Source of the DNA: Deferribacteraceae bacterium V6Fe1
Lineage (GTDB): Bacteria; Chrysiogenota; Deferribacteres; Deferribacterales; Deferrivibrionaceae
Direction of reading: 5' to 3'
Length of the DNA: 64,000 bases
Assembly (NCBI GenBank): GCA_022813675.1
Contig: CP063375.1
Coordinates: 2,266,501 to 2,330,500, forward strand
Shown here: one piece after another, positions 17,680-26,300 of the stretch
How the letters are laid out: every line of letters starts with the position of its first letter
How positions within the stretch are numbered: position 1 is the first letter of the stretch
Position numbers and translations under genes: made by a program
Notes under the pieces: generated by a model
The model's database searches: none
Told to the model about the DNA's origin: nothing
The model's input: the letters and a program-made list of their open reading frames with translations, nothing else

Positions 17680-18597
17680 TTAATTTTTATTACACCTGTG
17701 GTAATGGTTATCATTTATATATTTTTTTTCAAGCTCTTTATTGCAAACTTCTTTGTCAAAAGATGGGCATCTGCCGGCAAAAGGGCAAGCAGCCTCTATT
17801 TTATTATCAAATTTAACGGTATTTAAATTTTTTGAAGAATCAATAAGACTCTTTGTATAAGGGTGCACAGGATTATTTATAATATCTTCGGTTTTACCAT
17901 ATTCCACATCCACCCCTTTATACATTACAATCGTATAGTCGCACAAAAAATTTACTACGGCCAAATCGTGAGAAATCAATATAATAGTTTTATTATCTCT
18001 TAATTTTAATTCTTTAAAAATATTTAATATTTGGGACTGCACCGACACATCAAGTGCACTGACAGGCTCATCAGCAATAATTACTTCAGGGTCTAAAACG
18101 AGTGCCCTTGCAATCGATATTCTCTGCCTCTGCCCGCCTGAAAACTCATGGGGATATCTGTATAAAAATTCCTCTTTTAACCCCACTTTGGCAAATGTCT
18201 GAATGAATATATCCATATAATCATTAGACTTAAAGTGTGCTTTAAAGCCATCCTTTAACATTGTGATAATTTTCAATCTTGGATTAAGACTTGAGTAAGG
18301 GTCTTGAAAAACTACCTGAACATTCTTTCTATAATCTTTATATGAAAGACTTTTCGCATCTATTATTTCCCCTTTGTAAAGGACTTCCCCTTTGTCAGGC
18401 TTTATAATATCTGCAATTATATTGGCAAGAGTAGTCTTTCCACTGCCCGATTCACCAACAATTCCAAGTGCAATGCCCGCACTTATCTTCAGTGAAACAT
18501 CATTGACAGCATTAACCTTTTCGGCAGAAGAGGAAAATATCCCTTCAGATATATTAAAAGTCTTAGATATATTTCTTACTTCAATTATGTTATTCAT
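17680..18597 (-). CDS. Peptide/opine-type ABC transporter ATP-binding protein (orphan, DppF/OppF-like)
   Basis: A 305-residue ABC ATPase: Walker A GESGSGKTT (residues 48-56), Q-loop VFQDPYSSLNPRL, signature SGGQRQRISIARAL, Walker B VIIADEPVSALDVSVQ, H-loop LISHDLAVV. The C-terminus VHPYTKSLIDS and CPFAGRCPS...C is the oligopeptide-transporter extension found in OppF/DppF. No permease, binding protein or partner ATPase is adjacent, so its partners must be elsewhere or it has been recruited to another transporter. The ATG has no ribosome binding site; a TATAAA lies nine bases upstream, suggesting a leaderless message. Confidence 0.87.
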   Translation of the reverse strand: MNNIIEVRNISKTFNISEGIFSSSAEKVNAVNDVSLKISAGIALGIVGESGSGKTTLANIIADIIKPDKGEVLYKGEIIDAKSLSYKDYRKNVQVVFQDPYSSLNPRLKIITMLKDGFKAHFKSNDYMDIFIQTFAKVGLKEEFLYRYPHEFSGGQRQRISIARALVLDPEVIIADEPVSALDVSVQSQILNIFKELKLRDNKTIILISHDLAVVNFLCDYTIVMYKGVDVEYGKTEDIINNPVHPYTKSLIDSSKNLNTVKFDNKIEAACPFAGRCPSFDKEVCNKELEKKYINDNHYHRCNKN

Positions 18598-18606
18598 ATT
18601 TTGGAA

Positions 18607-18636
18607 TTTATAGAAAATTTAACTATTCTGCAACAA
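18607..18636 (-). promoter_or_regulatory. Candidate promoter of the ABC ATPase-cysS-epimerase unit
   Basis: Minus strand TTGTTG (18631-18636), 18-base spacer, TATAAA (18607-18612). The predicted start is within two to four bases of the ATG at 18597, and no ribosome binding site is visible. Confidence 0.45.
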
Positions 18637-18661
18637 TAAAAAAGCCGGTCAAAACCGGCTT
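18636..18661 (-). terminator. Rho-independent terminator of the chemoreceptor gene
   Basis: Perfect 8-bp stem AAGCCGGT / ACCGGCTT with a four-base loop, read on the minus strand just after the chemoreceptor stop codon and followed by a run of six T. It separates the receptor gene from the ABC ATPase gene downstream. Confidence 0.9.
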
Positions 18662-18665
18662 ATTG

Positions 18666-20684
18666 TCAGATACTATATTTTTTAATTACCAAATTTAGCT
18701 CTTCGGCCATTTTTTCTATTTCACCCGAAAGTCCCACAATACTTTCGATAATAGCCCCATTCTCCTCAGCACTTTTTGAAATATTTGTAATGGAAGATGC
18801 TACCATGCTTATAGCCACATTAAGCTCTTCAGCCATCCTTTGAATCGGCATCATTGAATTTACAGCTACTTCCAAATCATTGGTTGCAAGATTAAAGCTC
18901 TCACCTACAGCACTTATCTCATCCGAGCCTTTTTCTATATTTTTTATACCCATATCAACCACACTCACGACTTCATCAACACTTTTTTGAATCACATTCA
19001 CTTTTTCCGATATATCTTTGGTAGAAAAAGCAGTCTTCTCAGCCAATTTTCTCACTTCATCGGCTACTACTGCAAATCCTCGACCATGCTCACCTGCACG
19101 GGCTGCCTCAATTGCGGCATTAAGTGCCAATAAGTTTGTCTGGTCTGCAATATCCATTATCAGTTTGATAATATCATTTATCTCATCGCTTGATTTTTTC
19201 AAATTCATCAAGCTCGCCGATGCCTCGGAAAACTCACCCACTATCCTTCTTATATTATCTATTGATTCCTGCAAACCTTTATTGCCGTTAAGTATCTCAC
19301 CCTTAGTAATATTTACATTACTTACGCTTTCCTGTATGTTTACCTCAATCTCCTCTGATGTGCTTGACATCTCTTCAGCAGCAGTTGCCGTCTGATTTAT
19401 CTCTTCGTTGATATTAATTGTAGACATCTTCATCTCTTCCATACCGTTCAGTGACTGATGACTTACCTCAAGCATAGAATTAGAGAAAGCGGCAATCTTC
19501 TCAACTAATGATTTTAAACTGTTTTTCATTTCATTTATCGCTTTTGTCAATACGGCAAGCTCATCTTTTTGATTTTCCGATACTTCCAAATCTTCTATAT
19601 TCAATCTGCCATCAATAATATTTTTAGCAACTTCCGTAATTTTTATGACAGGGGAAGAAATCCGATTTGCAGAAACAACTCCTATTACCAATGATAAAAT
19701 TATGGCAATTAAGATTGCAACAACAGAAAAATATCTACTCTTGTCTGAAATAGAGCCAATCGTTGTCAAACTTTTTTCAAAATTTTTCTGTGCAAAATCT
19801 AACTGCTGGACTACATATTTATCTAAGCTTAGTATATTATTTTCCATTTTCATTGTCATTTCGTTCAAAGAAAGCTGCAGATTAACCAATCTCATATACT
19901 TATTATACATTTCATCAATCAGCGGTCTTAGCTCCTCATTAGTTTTTACAATATTTTCAAGTCTTTCCCTATTCTTTGGGTCAGCTAATTGTTCTGGGGT
20001 AATACCTTGATATTTTTTACCATCAAGAATTGCTTGAGCCTTCAAAACCATTGTCTTAGAATAACTATTCATGGAAAGTTGGGCATCTTCTATTTCATAT
20101 TCGTCAGTTTGAGTGAGCATATAGTTTGCATAAACTTTAAGCTGCAAATCATCTTCCATAAGAGTGTTGAGTAGACTTAATGTTCCTGTCTTACTCTGCG
20201 GCGTAGTCTTAACCAATATTTCCACATACCCCTTAATCCTTCTGTAAAGGTCATCTATTTTTAAGGCAACCGCATCAACCTCTTTTTTAGTAGCGATATA
20301 TTCCTTCTTACTATTTACCATCCGCTCTATTGTTTCATTTAACTGTTTCAACTCATTGTCTAATCTTGAAGATATATTAGGATTTGTATCTTTTATGGAT
20401 AAAATAAGCTTCCCTAAGTCCTGATTTACACTTTTGATATTTTCAAACTCCTTATCAAGCTTTTGAAGATCATCTTCAGTCAAAATTGCACTGACTATAT
20501 TCGTAGCTTTCAAAAACCCGATATCAAAGTTTGAAATATCATTTAACAGACTGTTGTTAATAGTGATATCTTTATTAATGAAGTTTTTAATCTTTGAAAA
20601 ATAGCCCAGTGTTACCAATCCAAACACAACAATAATTAAAGTAATAATCAAATAAGAAAAAACTAACTTGAGTTTAATGTTCAT
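18666..20684 (-). CDS. Methyl-accepting chemotaxis protein
   Basis: A 672-residue transmembrane chemoreceptor. TM1 is residues about 8-28. A long, apparently all-helical periplasmic sensor follows (about residues 30-315, resembling the two-module helical-bundle type; ligand unknown). TM2 is about 320-342 ([20 protein letters not shown]), then a HAMP domain beginning [21 protein letters not shown], then the cytoplasmic signalling hairpin with the conserved tip [20 protein letters not shown] and [18 protein letters not shown]. No C-terminal CheR-binding pentapeptide is seen (ends NLVIKKYSI). It is monocistronic, with its own terminator and a sigma-28-type promoter upstream, consistent with coregulation with flagellar genes elsewhere in the genome. 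Confidence 0.94.
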   Translation of the reverse strand: MNIKLKLVFSYLIITLIIVVFGLVTLGYFSKIKNFINKDITINNSLLNDISNFDIGFLKATNIVSAILTEDDLQKLDKEFENIKSVNQDLGKLILSIKDTNPNISSRLDNELKQLNETIERMVNSKKEYIATKKEVDAVALKIDDLYRRIKGYVEILVKTTPQSKTGTLSLLNTLMEDDLQLKVYANYMLTQTDEYEIEDAQLSMNSYSKTMVLKAQAILDGKKYQGITPEQLADPKNRERLENIVKTNEELRPLIDEMYNKYMRLVNLQLSLNEMTMKMENNILSLDKYVVQQLDFAQKNFEKSLTTIGSISDKSRYFSVVAILIAIILSLVIGVVSANRISSPVIKITEVAKNIIDGRLNIEDLEVSENQKDELAVLTKAINEMKNSLKSLVEKIAAFSNSMLEVSHQSLNGMEEMKMSTININEEINQTATAAEEMSSTSEEIEVNIQESVSNVNITKGEILNGNKGLQESIDNIRRIVGEFSEASASLMNLKKSSDEINDIIKLIMDIADQTNLLALNAAIEAARAGEHGRGFAVVADEVRKLAEKTAFSTKDISEKVNVIQKSVDEVVSVVDMGIKNIEKGSDEISAVGESFNLATNDLEVAVNSMMPIQRMAEELNVAISMVASSITNISKSAEENGAIIESIVGLSGEIEKMAEELNLVIKKYSI

Positions 20685-20739
20685 TCGACACTCCTTGAAT
20701 AAAGACTTTCTGGTTCTCAGCTTCTTTTACTACATACTA

Positions 20740-20766
20740 AAATCGGCAAAATCAATACTTTCTTTA
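20740..20766 (-). promoter_or_regulatory. Sigma-28 (FliA)-type promoter of the chemoreceptor gene
   Basis: On the minus strand TAAAGAAA (20759-20766), 11-base spacer, GCCGATTT (20740-20747). The sigma-28 consensus is TAAAGTTT-N11-GCCGATAA, so both boxes and the exact spacing match well. It lies about 55 bases before the chemoreceptor ATG. Confidence 0.8.
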
Positions 20767-20804
20767 GAAAAATTACAAATCATTATTCACTTCAAATATA
20801 AAAC

Positions 20805-20833
20805 TTGAATTTATATCATTTGAAATATATCAT
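20805..20833 (+). promoter_or_regulatory. Candidate promoter of the flavodoxin operon
   Basis: TTGAAT (20805-20810), 17-base spacer, TATCAT (20828-20833). The predicted transcription start coincides with the ATG at 20840, and no ribosome binding site precedes that codon. Confidence 0.45.
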
Positions 20834-20839
20834 TCTGTT

Positions 20840-21460
20840 ATGATAAACAATTTTAATCCTAAAAATAAGCTGCTCACAATAGTTGCAAGCCCGAGAAAAA
20901 ATGGTAATTCTGAAGTTATTGCCAACTTATTTGTCAAAGGTGCAAAAACACTCAATTTGGAAACGGAAACCATAAACATCTCAGATTTAAAATTTTCATC
21001 ATGTGTTGGATGTGAATTATGCAGAAAAGATAATATATGCAAAAAATTTAACGACGATATGACGACCGTTTACAATAAAATTATAACCTCTAAAGGTCTT
21101 CTTTTGGTTTCGCCTGTCTACAACTACAACATTACGGCATGGATGAAAGCATTTTTAGACAGGCTATACTGTTTTTACGACTTTGAATTGCCCAGACCTG
21201 GGAAGTGGGGGAGTAAATTATCAAATCAAGGTAGACTTGCCGTAATCGCTTCCGTGTGTGAGCAGCTTGACGAAGAAGACATAGACTTTACCCTAAGTGC
21301 TATGAACAAGCCAATTCAAGCTTTGGGTTATAAAGTCATAAAAAAAATTAAAGTATTAGGTGCGTTTGAAAAAGGGGGTATACTTAAAAATAAAAGGATG
21401 TTGGCTGAAGTTGAAAAAGCCGGAAAAAATTTAGCTAAAAAACTATTAACTAACTATTAG
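20840..21460 (+). CDS. Flavodoxin-fold oxidoreductase with an iron-sulfur-flavoprotein-type Cys motif
   Basis: A 206-residue NADPH-dependent FMN reductase/flavodoxin-fold protein. The FMN phosphate loop is TIVASPRKNGNSEVIANLF and the flavin-contact loop is SPVYNYNITAWMKAFLDR. Between them Cys55, Cys58, Cys61 and Cys67 form CX2CX2CX5C, matching the compact cluster motif of archaeal-type iron-sulfur flavoproteins (CX2CX2CX4-7C), so a [4Fe-4S] cluster is possible. It opens a three-gene operon with a tautomerase and a nitroreductase. The ATG lacks a ribosome binding site and sits at the predicted transcription start. Function unknown; redox detoxification or quinone/flavin reduction are options. 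Confidence 0.8.
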   Translation: MINNFNPKNKLLTIVASPRKNGNSEVIANLFVKGAKTLNLETETINISDLKFSSCVGCELCRKDNICKKFNDDMTTVYNKIITSKGLLLVSPVYNYNITAWMKAFLDRLYCFYDFELPRPGKWGSKLSNQGRLAVIASVCEQLDEEDIDFTLSAMNKPIQALGYKVIKKIKVLGAFEKGGILKNKRMLAEVEKAGKNLAKKLLTNY

Positions 21461-21469
21461 GAGTAAAAA

Positions 21470-21868
21470 ATGCCTCATTTACAATTTGAGTTTAACTTCA
21501 ATATCTCAAAAGATGAAAAGAAAGTTTTTTCTGAAAAAATTATGTCAATTTTTTCGGAAATTATGGACACGGGGACAGGGCACATTGGGATAACTATAAG
21601 GGAGTTTGAAAAAGGCTCGCTTGTGATGGGTAGAATGAAAAACATCGACGAAAAGGTTGCTTTTATTAATGCGGATATCAGAGAAGGCAGAGTTTTTGAG
21701 AAAAGAAGGCAGCTTGCATTGAAATTTATGGATGAAATATATAATATATTTGCCGTACCAAAAGAGAATATGTATCTTGTATTTACCGAACACAAAGGTG
21801 ATGACTTTAATTTATACGAAAAAACACTGAAAAATTGGCAACCGAAGGAGGACCCTTTAAATGATTGA
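21470..21868 (+). CDS. Tautomerase-superfamily protein (CHMI/MIF-like)
   Basis: A 132-residue protein starting MPHLQFEFNFN, so that processing of Met exposes the catalytic Pro1 of the tautomerase superfamily. The length and the later GHIGITIREFEKG and EGRVFEKRRQLALKFMDEI segments fit the 5-carboxymethyl-2-hydroxymuconate isomerase (CHMI)-like branch rather than the roughly 60-residue 4-oxalocrotonate tautomerases. Substrate unknown. It starts nine bases after the flavodoxin gene with an AGGAG ribosome binding site, and its last eight bases overlap the nitroreductase start. Confidence 0.75.
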   Translation: MPHLQFEFNFNISKDEKKVFSEKIMSIFSEIMDTGTGHIGITIREFEKGSLVMGRMKNIDEKVAFINADIREGRVFEKRRQLALKFMDEIYNIFAVPKENMYLVFTEHKGDDFNLYEKTLKNWQPKEDPLND

Positions 21869-22382
21869 GGTTTTAAGAAAGAGAAGGAGCATAAGAAGCT
21901 TTCTACCTAAGCATATTGAACCTGAAAAGATTGAAATTTTAAAGGAAGCCGCACTTAGATCACCTACATCAAGAAATATCAATCCCACCGAATTTATTAT
22001 CGTCAAAGACAAGTTAATTTTGGAAAAGCTAAGCAAAGTAAAGGCCCACGGGGCAGAATTTTTAAGTAAATCAAATATTGCTTTTGTAGTAATCGGGGAT
22101 ACCAATAAGTCCGACACTTGTATAGAAGATTGCGCAATCGCTTCCATAATAATTCAGCTTACTGCCGAAAGTTTGGGGCTTGGAAGCTGCTGGGCTCAAA
22201 TAAGATTGCGCTATGATGAAAATAAAAATTTAGCTGAGAACAACGTAAGAAAAATATTAAATATTCCTGACAACTATCTTATCGAATCAATTATTGGAAT
22301 TGGGTATCCTGCAAGCAAACCAAAACCGATAGATTACTCAAAGTTACAACAAAGCAGAATTCATGAAGAAAGCTTTAATTAA
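21861..22382 (+). CDS. Nitroreductase-family FMN oxidoreductase
   Basis: A 173-residue NAD(P)H-dependent flavoprotein. The N-terminal FMN-binding RRSIRSFLPKHIE (the Arg-rich nitroreductase signature), AALRSPTSRNINP, and the C-terminal ESIIGIGYPASKPKP are family motifs. Short members such as this act on nitro compounds, quinones or unsaturated acids. It overlaps the tautomerase gene by eight bases, so translation is coupled. Together with the flavodoxin and tautomerase it forms a compact redox operon whose substrate is not evident. Confidence 0.87.
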   Translation: MIEVLRKRRSIRSFLPKHIEPEKIEILKEAALRSPTSRNINPTEFIIVKDKLILEKLSKVKAHGAEFLSKSNIAFVVIGDTNKSDTCIEDCAIASIIIQLTAESLGLGSCWAQIRLRYDENKNLAENNVRKILNIPDNYLIESIIGIGYPASKPKPIDYSKLQQSRIHEESFN

Positions 22383-22412
22383 ATACAATATATTGTTAGT
22401 TTGACATTTTAA

Positions 22413-22441
22413 TTGACAACATAAAAATTTAAATGTATATG
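22413..22441 (+). promoter_or_regulatory. Promoter of tRNA-Leu
   Basis: TTGACA (22413-22418), exact 17-base spacer, TATATG (22436-22441), 14 bases before the mature tRNA 5' end. Confidence 0.65.
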
Positions 22442-22455
22442 ATTTATCCTCATTT

Positions 22456-22540
22456 GCCGGAGTGGCGGAATTGGCAGACGCACCGGACTCAAAATCCGGC
22501 GGGCTAATCACCCGTGGGGGTTCGAGTCCCCCCTCCGGCA
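22456..22540 (+). tRNA. tRNA-Leu (anticodon CAA)
   Basis: An 85-base class II tRNA. The acceptor stem GCCGGAG pairs with CTCCGGC. The anticodon stem CCGGA/TCCGG carries loop CTCAAAA, giving anticodon CAA (Leu, TTG codon). A variable arm (GGCGGGCTAATCACCCG region) and a TTCGAGT T-loop follow. The discriminator is A and CCA is not encoded. Confidence 0.95.
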
Positions 22541-22761
22541 TTCTTGTTTTCATAAATGTCTGCATCACAAGTCTTCAAAATTCGATTTTTACAAAAAATA
22601 CAGACTTCATACTCTAATCAGAAGAATTGCAGGACAGTCAACATATTGAAAAAGCAAAACTAAAAGTTAATTTTTTATATCTGTTTTCATAACAGTAAAA
22701 AATTGAGAAGTTCTATCAAAGTCGGTTAATTTTATCATTTGGAATATCGAAGGGATTAAAA
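22541..22761. other. Intergenic gap between two tRNA genes
   Basis: About 220 AT-rich bases between the convergent tRNA genes. I see no open frame with a ribosome binding site, no convincing terminator, and no integrase remnant or attachment-site duplication next to either tRNA. Confidence 0.5.
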
Positions 22762-22838
<77 letters not shown>

Positions 22839-22852
22839 ATTGACGAGGAGTG

Positions 22853-22881
22853 TTTATAGAATAAAATATCCTCTTCGTCAA
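22853..22881 (-). promoter_or_regulatory. Promoter of tRNA-Pro
   Basis: Minus strand TTGACG (22876-22881), exact 17-base spacer, TATAAA (22853-22858), about 14 bases before the tRNA. It also forms part of an 11-bp imperfect inverted repeat (22840-22850 with 22871-22881), which I judge incidental. Confidence 0.65.
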
Positions 22882-22906
22882 CTACTTTTTTGACAATTAC
22901 GAAATT

Positions 22907-23755
22907 TTATTTAAACCTCGCTAATTCATCAGAAATATCACGCAATTTCCCTGTAGAATTAAGCAAAATATCATCTTTTAATTGCGGATGAAGAGAAGCA
23001 TACTCATCCCTTTCCTTTTTATAAATAATTCCTAAGGCAATTTTCTCTTTTTCCCAGATCTTTTTCATCGCATTATCAAAATTTGTAAAATCATAAGACT
23101 CGTCAAGTTTATAAATTCTCTCATCGTAATATTCGTAGCTATAGGTTTTCCCAAATGTCACACATGGCTGTAAAATATCAATATAAGCAAATCCTTTATA
23201 ATTAATCCCTGCTTTTATCAGCTCTTTCAAATGCTCTACTTCGCCAGAATATCCCCTTGCTACAAAGGTTGCTCCGGCATTAAGAGCTACTGCGAGAGGA
23301 TTTAGGGGTTCATCTATAACTCCGTGGGGAGTAGATTTACTCTTCAGCCCCTTATCCGTAGTAGGTGAAGCCTGCCCGGTAGTAAGCCCGTAAATATGAT
23401 TATCATGAACAAGATAAGTAACATCAAGGTTTCTTCTTATTGCGTGGATAAAGTGACCTACCCCCATACCGTAGCCATCACCATCACCACCATTAACTAC
23501 AACTGTTAATTTATGATTTGAAAGCTTTACGCCTGTTGCAACCGGAAGAGTTCTACCATGCAATGTATGAAAACCATAGGTTCTTAAATGATTTAGCATC
23601 TTACCTGAGCATCCGATGCCAGAAATATTTACTACATCCTTTCCACTAATTTCAAGGTCTGCCAATGCTCCCTTTATGGCATTCCATATTGCAAAATTGC
23701 CACATCCCGGACACCAAACAGGGATTTTTCCTGAATTAAATTCCATAGCCTTCAT
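22907..23755 (-). CDS. korB: 2-oxoacid:ferredoxin oxidoreductase, beta subunit (2-oxoglutarate synthase-like)
   Basis: A 282-residue thiamine-diphosphate subunit. Cluster cysteines appear at VWCPGCGNFAIW (Cys15, Cys18), GIGCSGKM and LQPCVTFG. The TPP/Mg motif is VNGGDGDGYGMGVGHFIHAIRRN with DNHIYGLTTGQASPTT. Together with the fused gamma-alpha subunit upstream (one-base gap) it forms the two-subunit KorAB-type enzyme, which interconverts 2-oxoglutarate and succinyl-CoA with ferredoxin. In anaerobes it serves oxidative or reductive TCA flux. Specificity for 2-oxoglutarate rather than pyruvate is the usual outcome for this architecture but is not proven here. Confidence 0.88.
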   Translation of the reverse strand: MKAMEFNSGKIPVWCPGCGNFAIWNAIKGALADLEISGKDVVNISGIGCSGKMLNHLRTYGFHTLHGRTLPVATGVKLSNHKLTVVVNGGDGDGYGMGVGHFIHAIRRNLDVTYLVHDNHIYGLTTGQASPTTDKGLKSKSTPHGVIDEPLNPLAVALNAGATFVARGYSGEVEHLKELIKAGINYKGFAYIDILQPCVTFGKTYSYEYYDERIYKLDESYDFTNFDNAMKKIWEKEKIALGIIYKKERDEYASLHPQLKDDILLNSTGKLRDISDELARFK

Positions 23756-23756
23756 A

Positions 23757-25442
23757 TCAATTCCCCCTCTTCACATATTCAATAATCTCTTCCACAAAAA
23801 ACGGCCTACCATCATACTTTAAATACTTATCTTTAATTACAATACCCGTCTTCTCGGCGATTACAGAAGCAAGTTGCCCTGTAAAGTTTGTTTCGATTGC
23901 CACAAGATTTTTATCTTTGAACATATTTTTAACTTGTTTCCAATCAATCGGGTTAATCGCAGAAAAATGTAAAAAATTAAATTTATCGTTATGCTTTAAT
24001 GCTTCCATAAGTGGTTGTTTGGTGGACCCCCAACATACAAAAGTAATTTCAGCATCTTTTGGGCCATAAAGTTTTGGAAGTGGAAGCTCTTTTTTGATAA
24101 ACTCCTCTTTTTTAAACCTTCTCTCTTGATTTTTAATTCTTGTTTTAGAATCAGTAGCCACAAAACCAAAATCATCATGTTCATTACCCGGAGCTTTATA
24201 AAGACCACCGGGTGTACCTGGATTTGATTTCATGGGTATACCATTTTCAACCTCTTTGTACCTCGGAAAAAACTCCATAGGTGCTTCACTATTCCCTTCA
24301 AATATAAACCCTCTATCTATTTTTAACCCGTTATCATTAAATATAGCTTCACAAAAATGTGATTCGGACAAAAATTTATCAGTCAACACAAAGACTGGCA
24401 CTTGATATCTGTCAGCAAGATTAAAGGCTTCAAAAGTCATATAAAACAATTCATTTAAATCGCCGGGGGTCAAAACAATTTTCACAAATTCGTCCTGAGA
24501 GATATTTAACACAAACTTTAAGTCAGCCTGCTCTGTCCATGTCGGCATCCCCGTAGCAGGCCCAGGCCTTTGACTTAGTGCTATCACCAATGGTGTTTCA
24601 GTAATTGCCGCAAGCCCTACCCCCTCAGTCATGAGGCTTAAGCCACCGCCAGAAGTGCCGGTCATTGCCCTGACACCTGCATAAGAAGCACCTATTGCCA
24701 TTATAATCCCAGAAATCTCATCCTCAGTATGCTTGACAATTATGCCATACTTTTCTTCAAGCTTTGCCAAATAGTGCAATATTGAAGAAGCAGGTGTCAT
24801 CGGATATGTGCTGTAAAATCCAAGCCCTGCCTTAACAGCTCCAAGTGCAATAGCCTCATTCCCTGTCATCAAAAGATTATCTTTAAAATTGCTGTTACCT
24901 TTTGGAGCTTTAAATTTCATTTCATCAAGACAAAACTCCATACCTATCTTAGCTGCAGATATATTCATATCCAAAACCTTAGCCGGATAGTTTTCCTCAA
25001 AAAGTTTAAATAAAATTTCCTCATCAATACCTAAAATCTTAGCCGAAACCCCAAGAGCAATAGAATTTTTAACGATATCAGGCAGCTCATTGTCTTTTAA
25101 AATCTTTTTAAAAGGGATATTTACCTTTTTGCACTCCAAGTCTTCTGTGCCTTTTATATTATCAAAATCTGCAATAACAATCATATTTTTCGTAATAGTC
25201 TCACTATCAAAAACTACCTTATCAAGAGCAACTAAAATATCGCACCTATTATAAACGGAAAAAACAGGCTTATCAGAAAAAGTAACATGATAATTGTTAT
25301 AACCGCCTCTGATAATTGAAGGATATTCCGGATAGCCGTGCACTGAATATCCGCTCCTTTTTAGTGCCATAGCAAACATTGGCCCGGCACTCATAATCCC
25401 AAACCCGGCTGGTCCGCCGATTTTCCAAGTAATCACACTCAT
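23757..25442 (-). CDS. korA: 2-oxoacid:ferredoxin oxidoreductase, fused gamma-alpha subunit
   Basis: A 561-residue fusion. Residues 1 to about 190 are the gamma domain (ITWKIGGPAGFGIMSAGPMFAMALKRSG, IIRGGYNNYHVTFSDKPV). Residues from about 195 are the alpha domain (LLMTGNEAIALGAVKAGLGFYSTYPMTPASSIL), with TGTSGGGLSLMTEGVGLA contacting the cofactor site and TWTEQADLKFV. It is the partner of korB, separated by one base. The 10-base gap to the upstream DUF2156 gene and the DUF2156/MATE overlap suggest one transcript of four genes. Confidence 0.9.
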   Translation of the reverse strand: MSVITWKIGGPAGFGIMSAGPMFAMALKRSGYSVHGYPEYPSIIRGGYNNYHVTFSDKPVFSVYNRCDILVALDKVVFDSETITKNMIVIADFDNIKGTEDLECKKVNIPFKKILKDNELPDIVKNSIALGVSAKILGIDEEILFKLFEENYPAKVLDMNISAAKIGMEFCLDEMKFKAPKGNSNFKDNLLMTGNEAIALGAVKAGLGFYSTYPMTPASSILHYLAKLEEKYGIIVKHTEDEISGIIMAIGASYAGVRAMTGTSGGGLSLMTEGVGLAAITETPLVIALSQRPGPATGMPTWTEQADLKFVLNISQDEFVKIVLTPGDLNELFYMTFEAFNLADRYQVPVFVLTDKFLSESHFCEAIFNDNGLKIDRGFIFEGNSEAPMEFFPRYKEVENGIPMKSNPGTPGGLYKAPGNEHDDFGFVATDSKTRIKNQERRFKKEEFIKKELPLPKLYGPKDAEITFVCWGSTKQPLMEALKHNDKFNFLHFSAINPIDWKQVKNMFKDKNLVAIETNFTGQLASVIAEKTGIVIKDKYLKYDGRPFFVEEIIEYVKRGN

Positions 25443-25451
25443 GTAAACTCC

Positions 25452-26300
25452 TTATTTTAAACTTACTCTATATTTTTTATACATAAAATCAGGGACATAT
25501 GATGATTTTGCTACCCTTAAAGCCATTTTACCTAAATCCTGCTCAAAATTTAACAGTTTGTATTTTTTAGGCAATCTTTTCGCAAAGTCATTATATATAA
25601 ATTGATATACCCCCTTAAACTTTCTTTTACCTTTTGCAAAGTGCAGCACAAATGTTTCCTCGTCAATCTCTTCTCCCAACACAAAACCTGCCGGCTCGTC
25701 ATCAGCATAGTATATAATACCACAAACTGATAGTTCATCCATAAGATTTAATGCTTCCTTGCATTGAAAATAATCGGTCTTTTCCGGCAATTCTTCAATA
25801 TCTGCAAGCCATACATCCAAAATATCATTTGCATCTTGCAGATACTCTTTCAACAATGGCCTTGATTCATATTCATAGCTTGTAATAAACTGTTTAAGCA
25901 AATTTCTCTTTTTATGAAGCTTCCTACCCTTAAGGGTTGATATCTTTTCTACGGTATAAATATAATCGGTATCCCCATCTCTAAAGGTAAACTCAAAATC
26001 TTCATCAAAATAATTTAACCATTTTTCATCTATAGGAAATATAAAATCATAATTTTTAGCGATACTTTTTAAATAATTTTTATCTATTTTGGAAACTTCA
26101 GCGGTAGGCATTATATATTTTTTATCATCATATGTTACACCTTCAATAAAAATTTCGTCATCAAAAACCACATTATATTTATGATTGTTGCGAAATAAAA
26201 ACAGGTTTGCAAAACTGTATTCGGAAATTTTTGTATCAACCTGTTTTAGTCTGTCAAACAACAACTCTCTATGGTTTAGCTCTAATTTTTCAGATTTCAT
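25452..26300 (-). CDS. DUF2156 (GNAT-like, phosphatidylglycerol lysyltransferase C-terminal type) protein
   Basis: A 282-residue soluble protein matching the DUF2156 pattern: SEYSFANLFLFRNNHKYNVV near the N-terminus, DANDILDVWLADIEELPEK in the middle, and a GNAT-like half CGIIYYADDEPAGFVLGEEI...FVLHFAKGKRKFKGVYQFIYNDFAK, ending FEQDLGKMALRVAKSSYVPD. The domain is structurally related to FemX/MprF aminoacyl-tRNA-dependent transferases. Standalone members are uncharacterised. It overlaps the MATE gene by 11 bases. Confidence 0.75.
   Translation of the reverse strand: MKSEKLELNHRELLFDRLKQVDTKISEYSFANLFLFRNNHKYNVVFDDEIFIEGVTYDDKKYIMPTAEVSKIDKNYLKSIAKNYDFIFPIDEKWLNYFDEDFEFTFRDGDTDYIYTVEKISTLKGRKLHKKRNLLKQFITSYEYESRPLLKEYLQDANDILDVWLADIEELPEKTDYFQCKEALNLMDELSVCGIIYYADDEPAGFVLGEEIDEETFVLHFAKGKRKFKGVYQFIYNDFAKRLPKKYKLLNFEQDLGKMALRVAKSSYVPDFMYKKYRVSLK

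Noticed and set aside
22840-22881. 11-bp imperfect inverted repeat near tRNA-Pro as a terminator
   Set aside because: Its arms coincide with the tRNA-Pro promoter region (-35 box and the bases after the -10). On the minus strand no T-run follows, and on the plus strand there is no gene to terminate.
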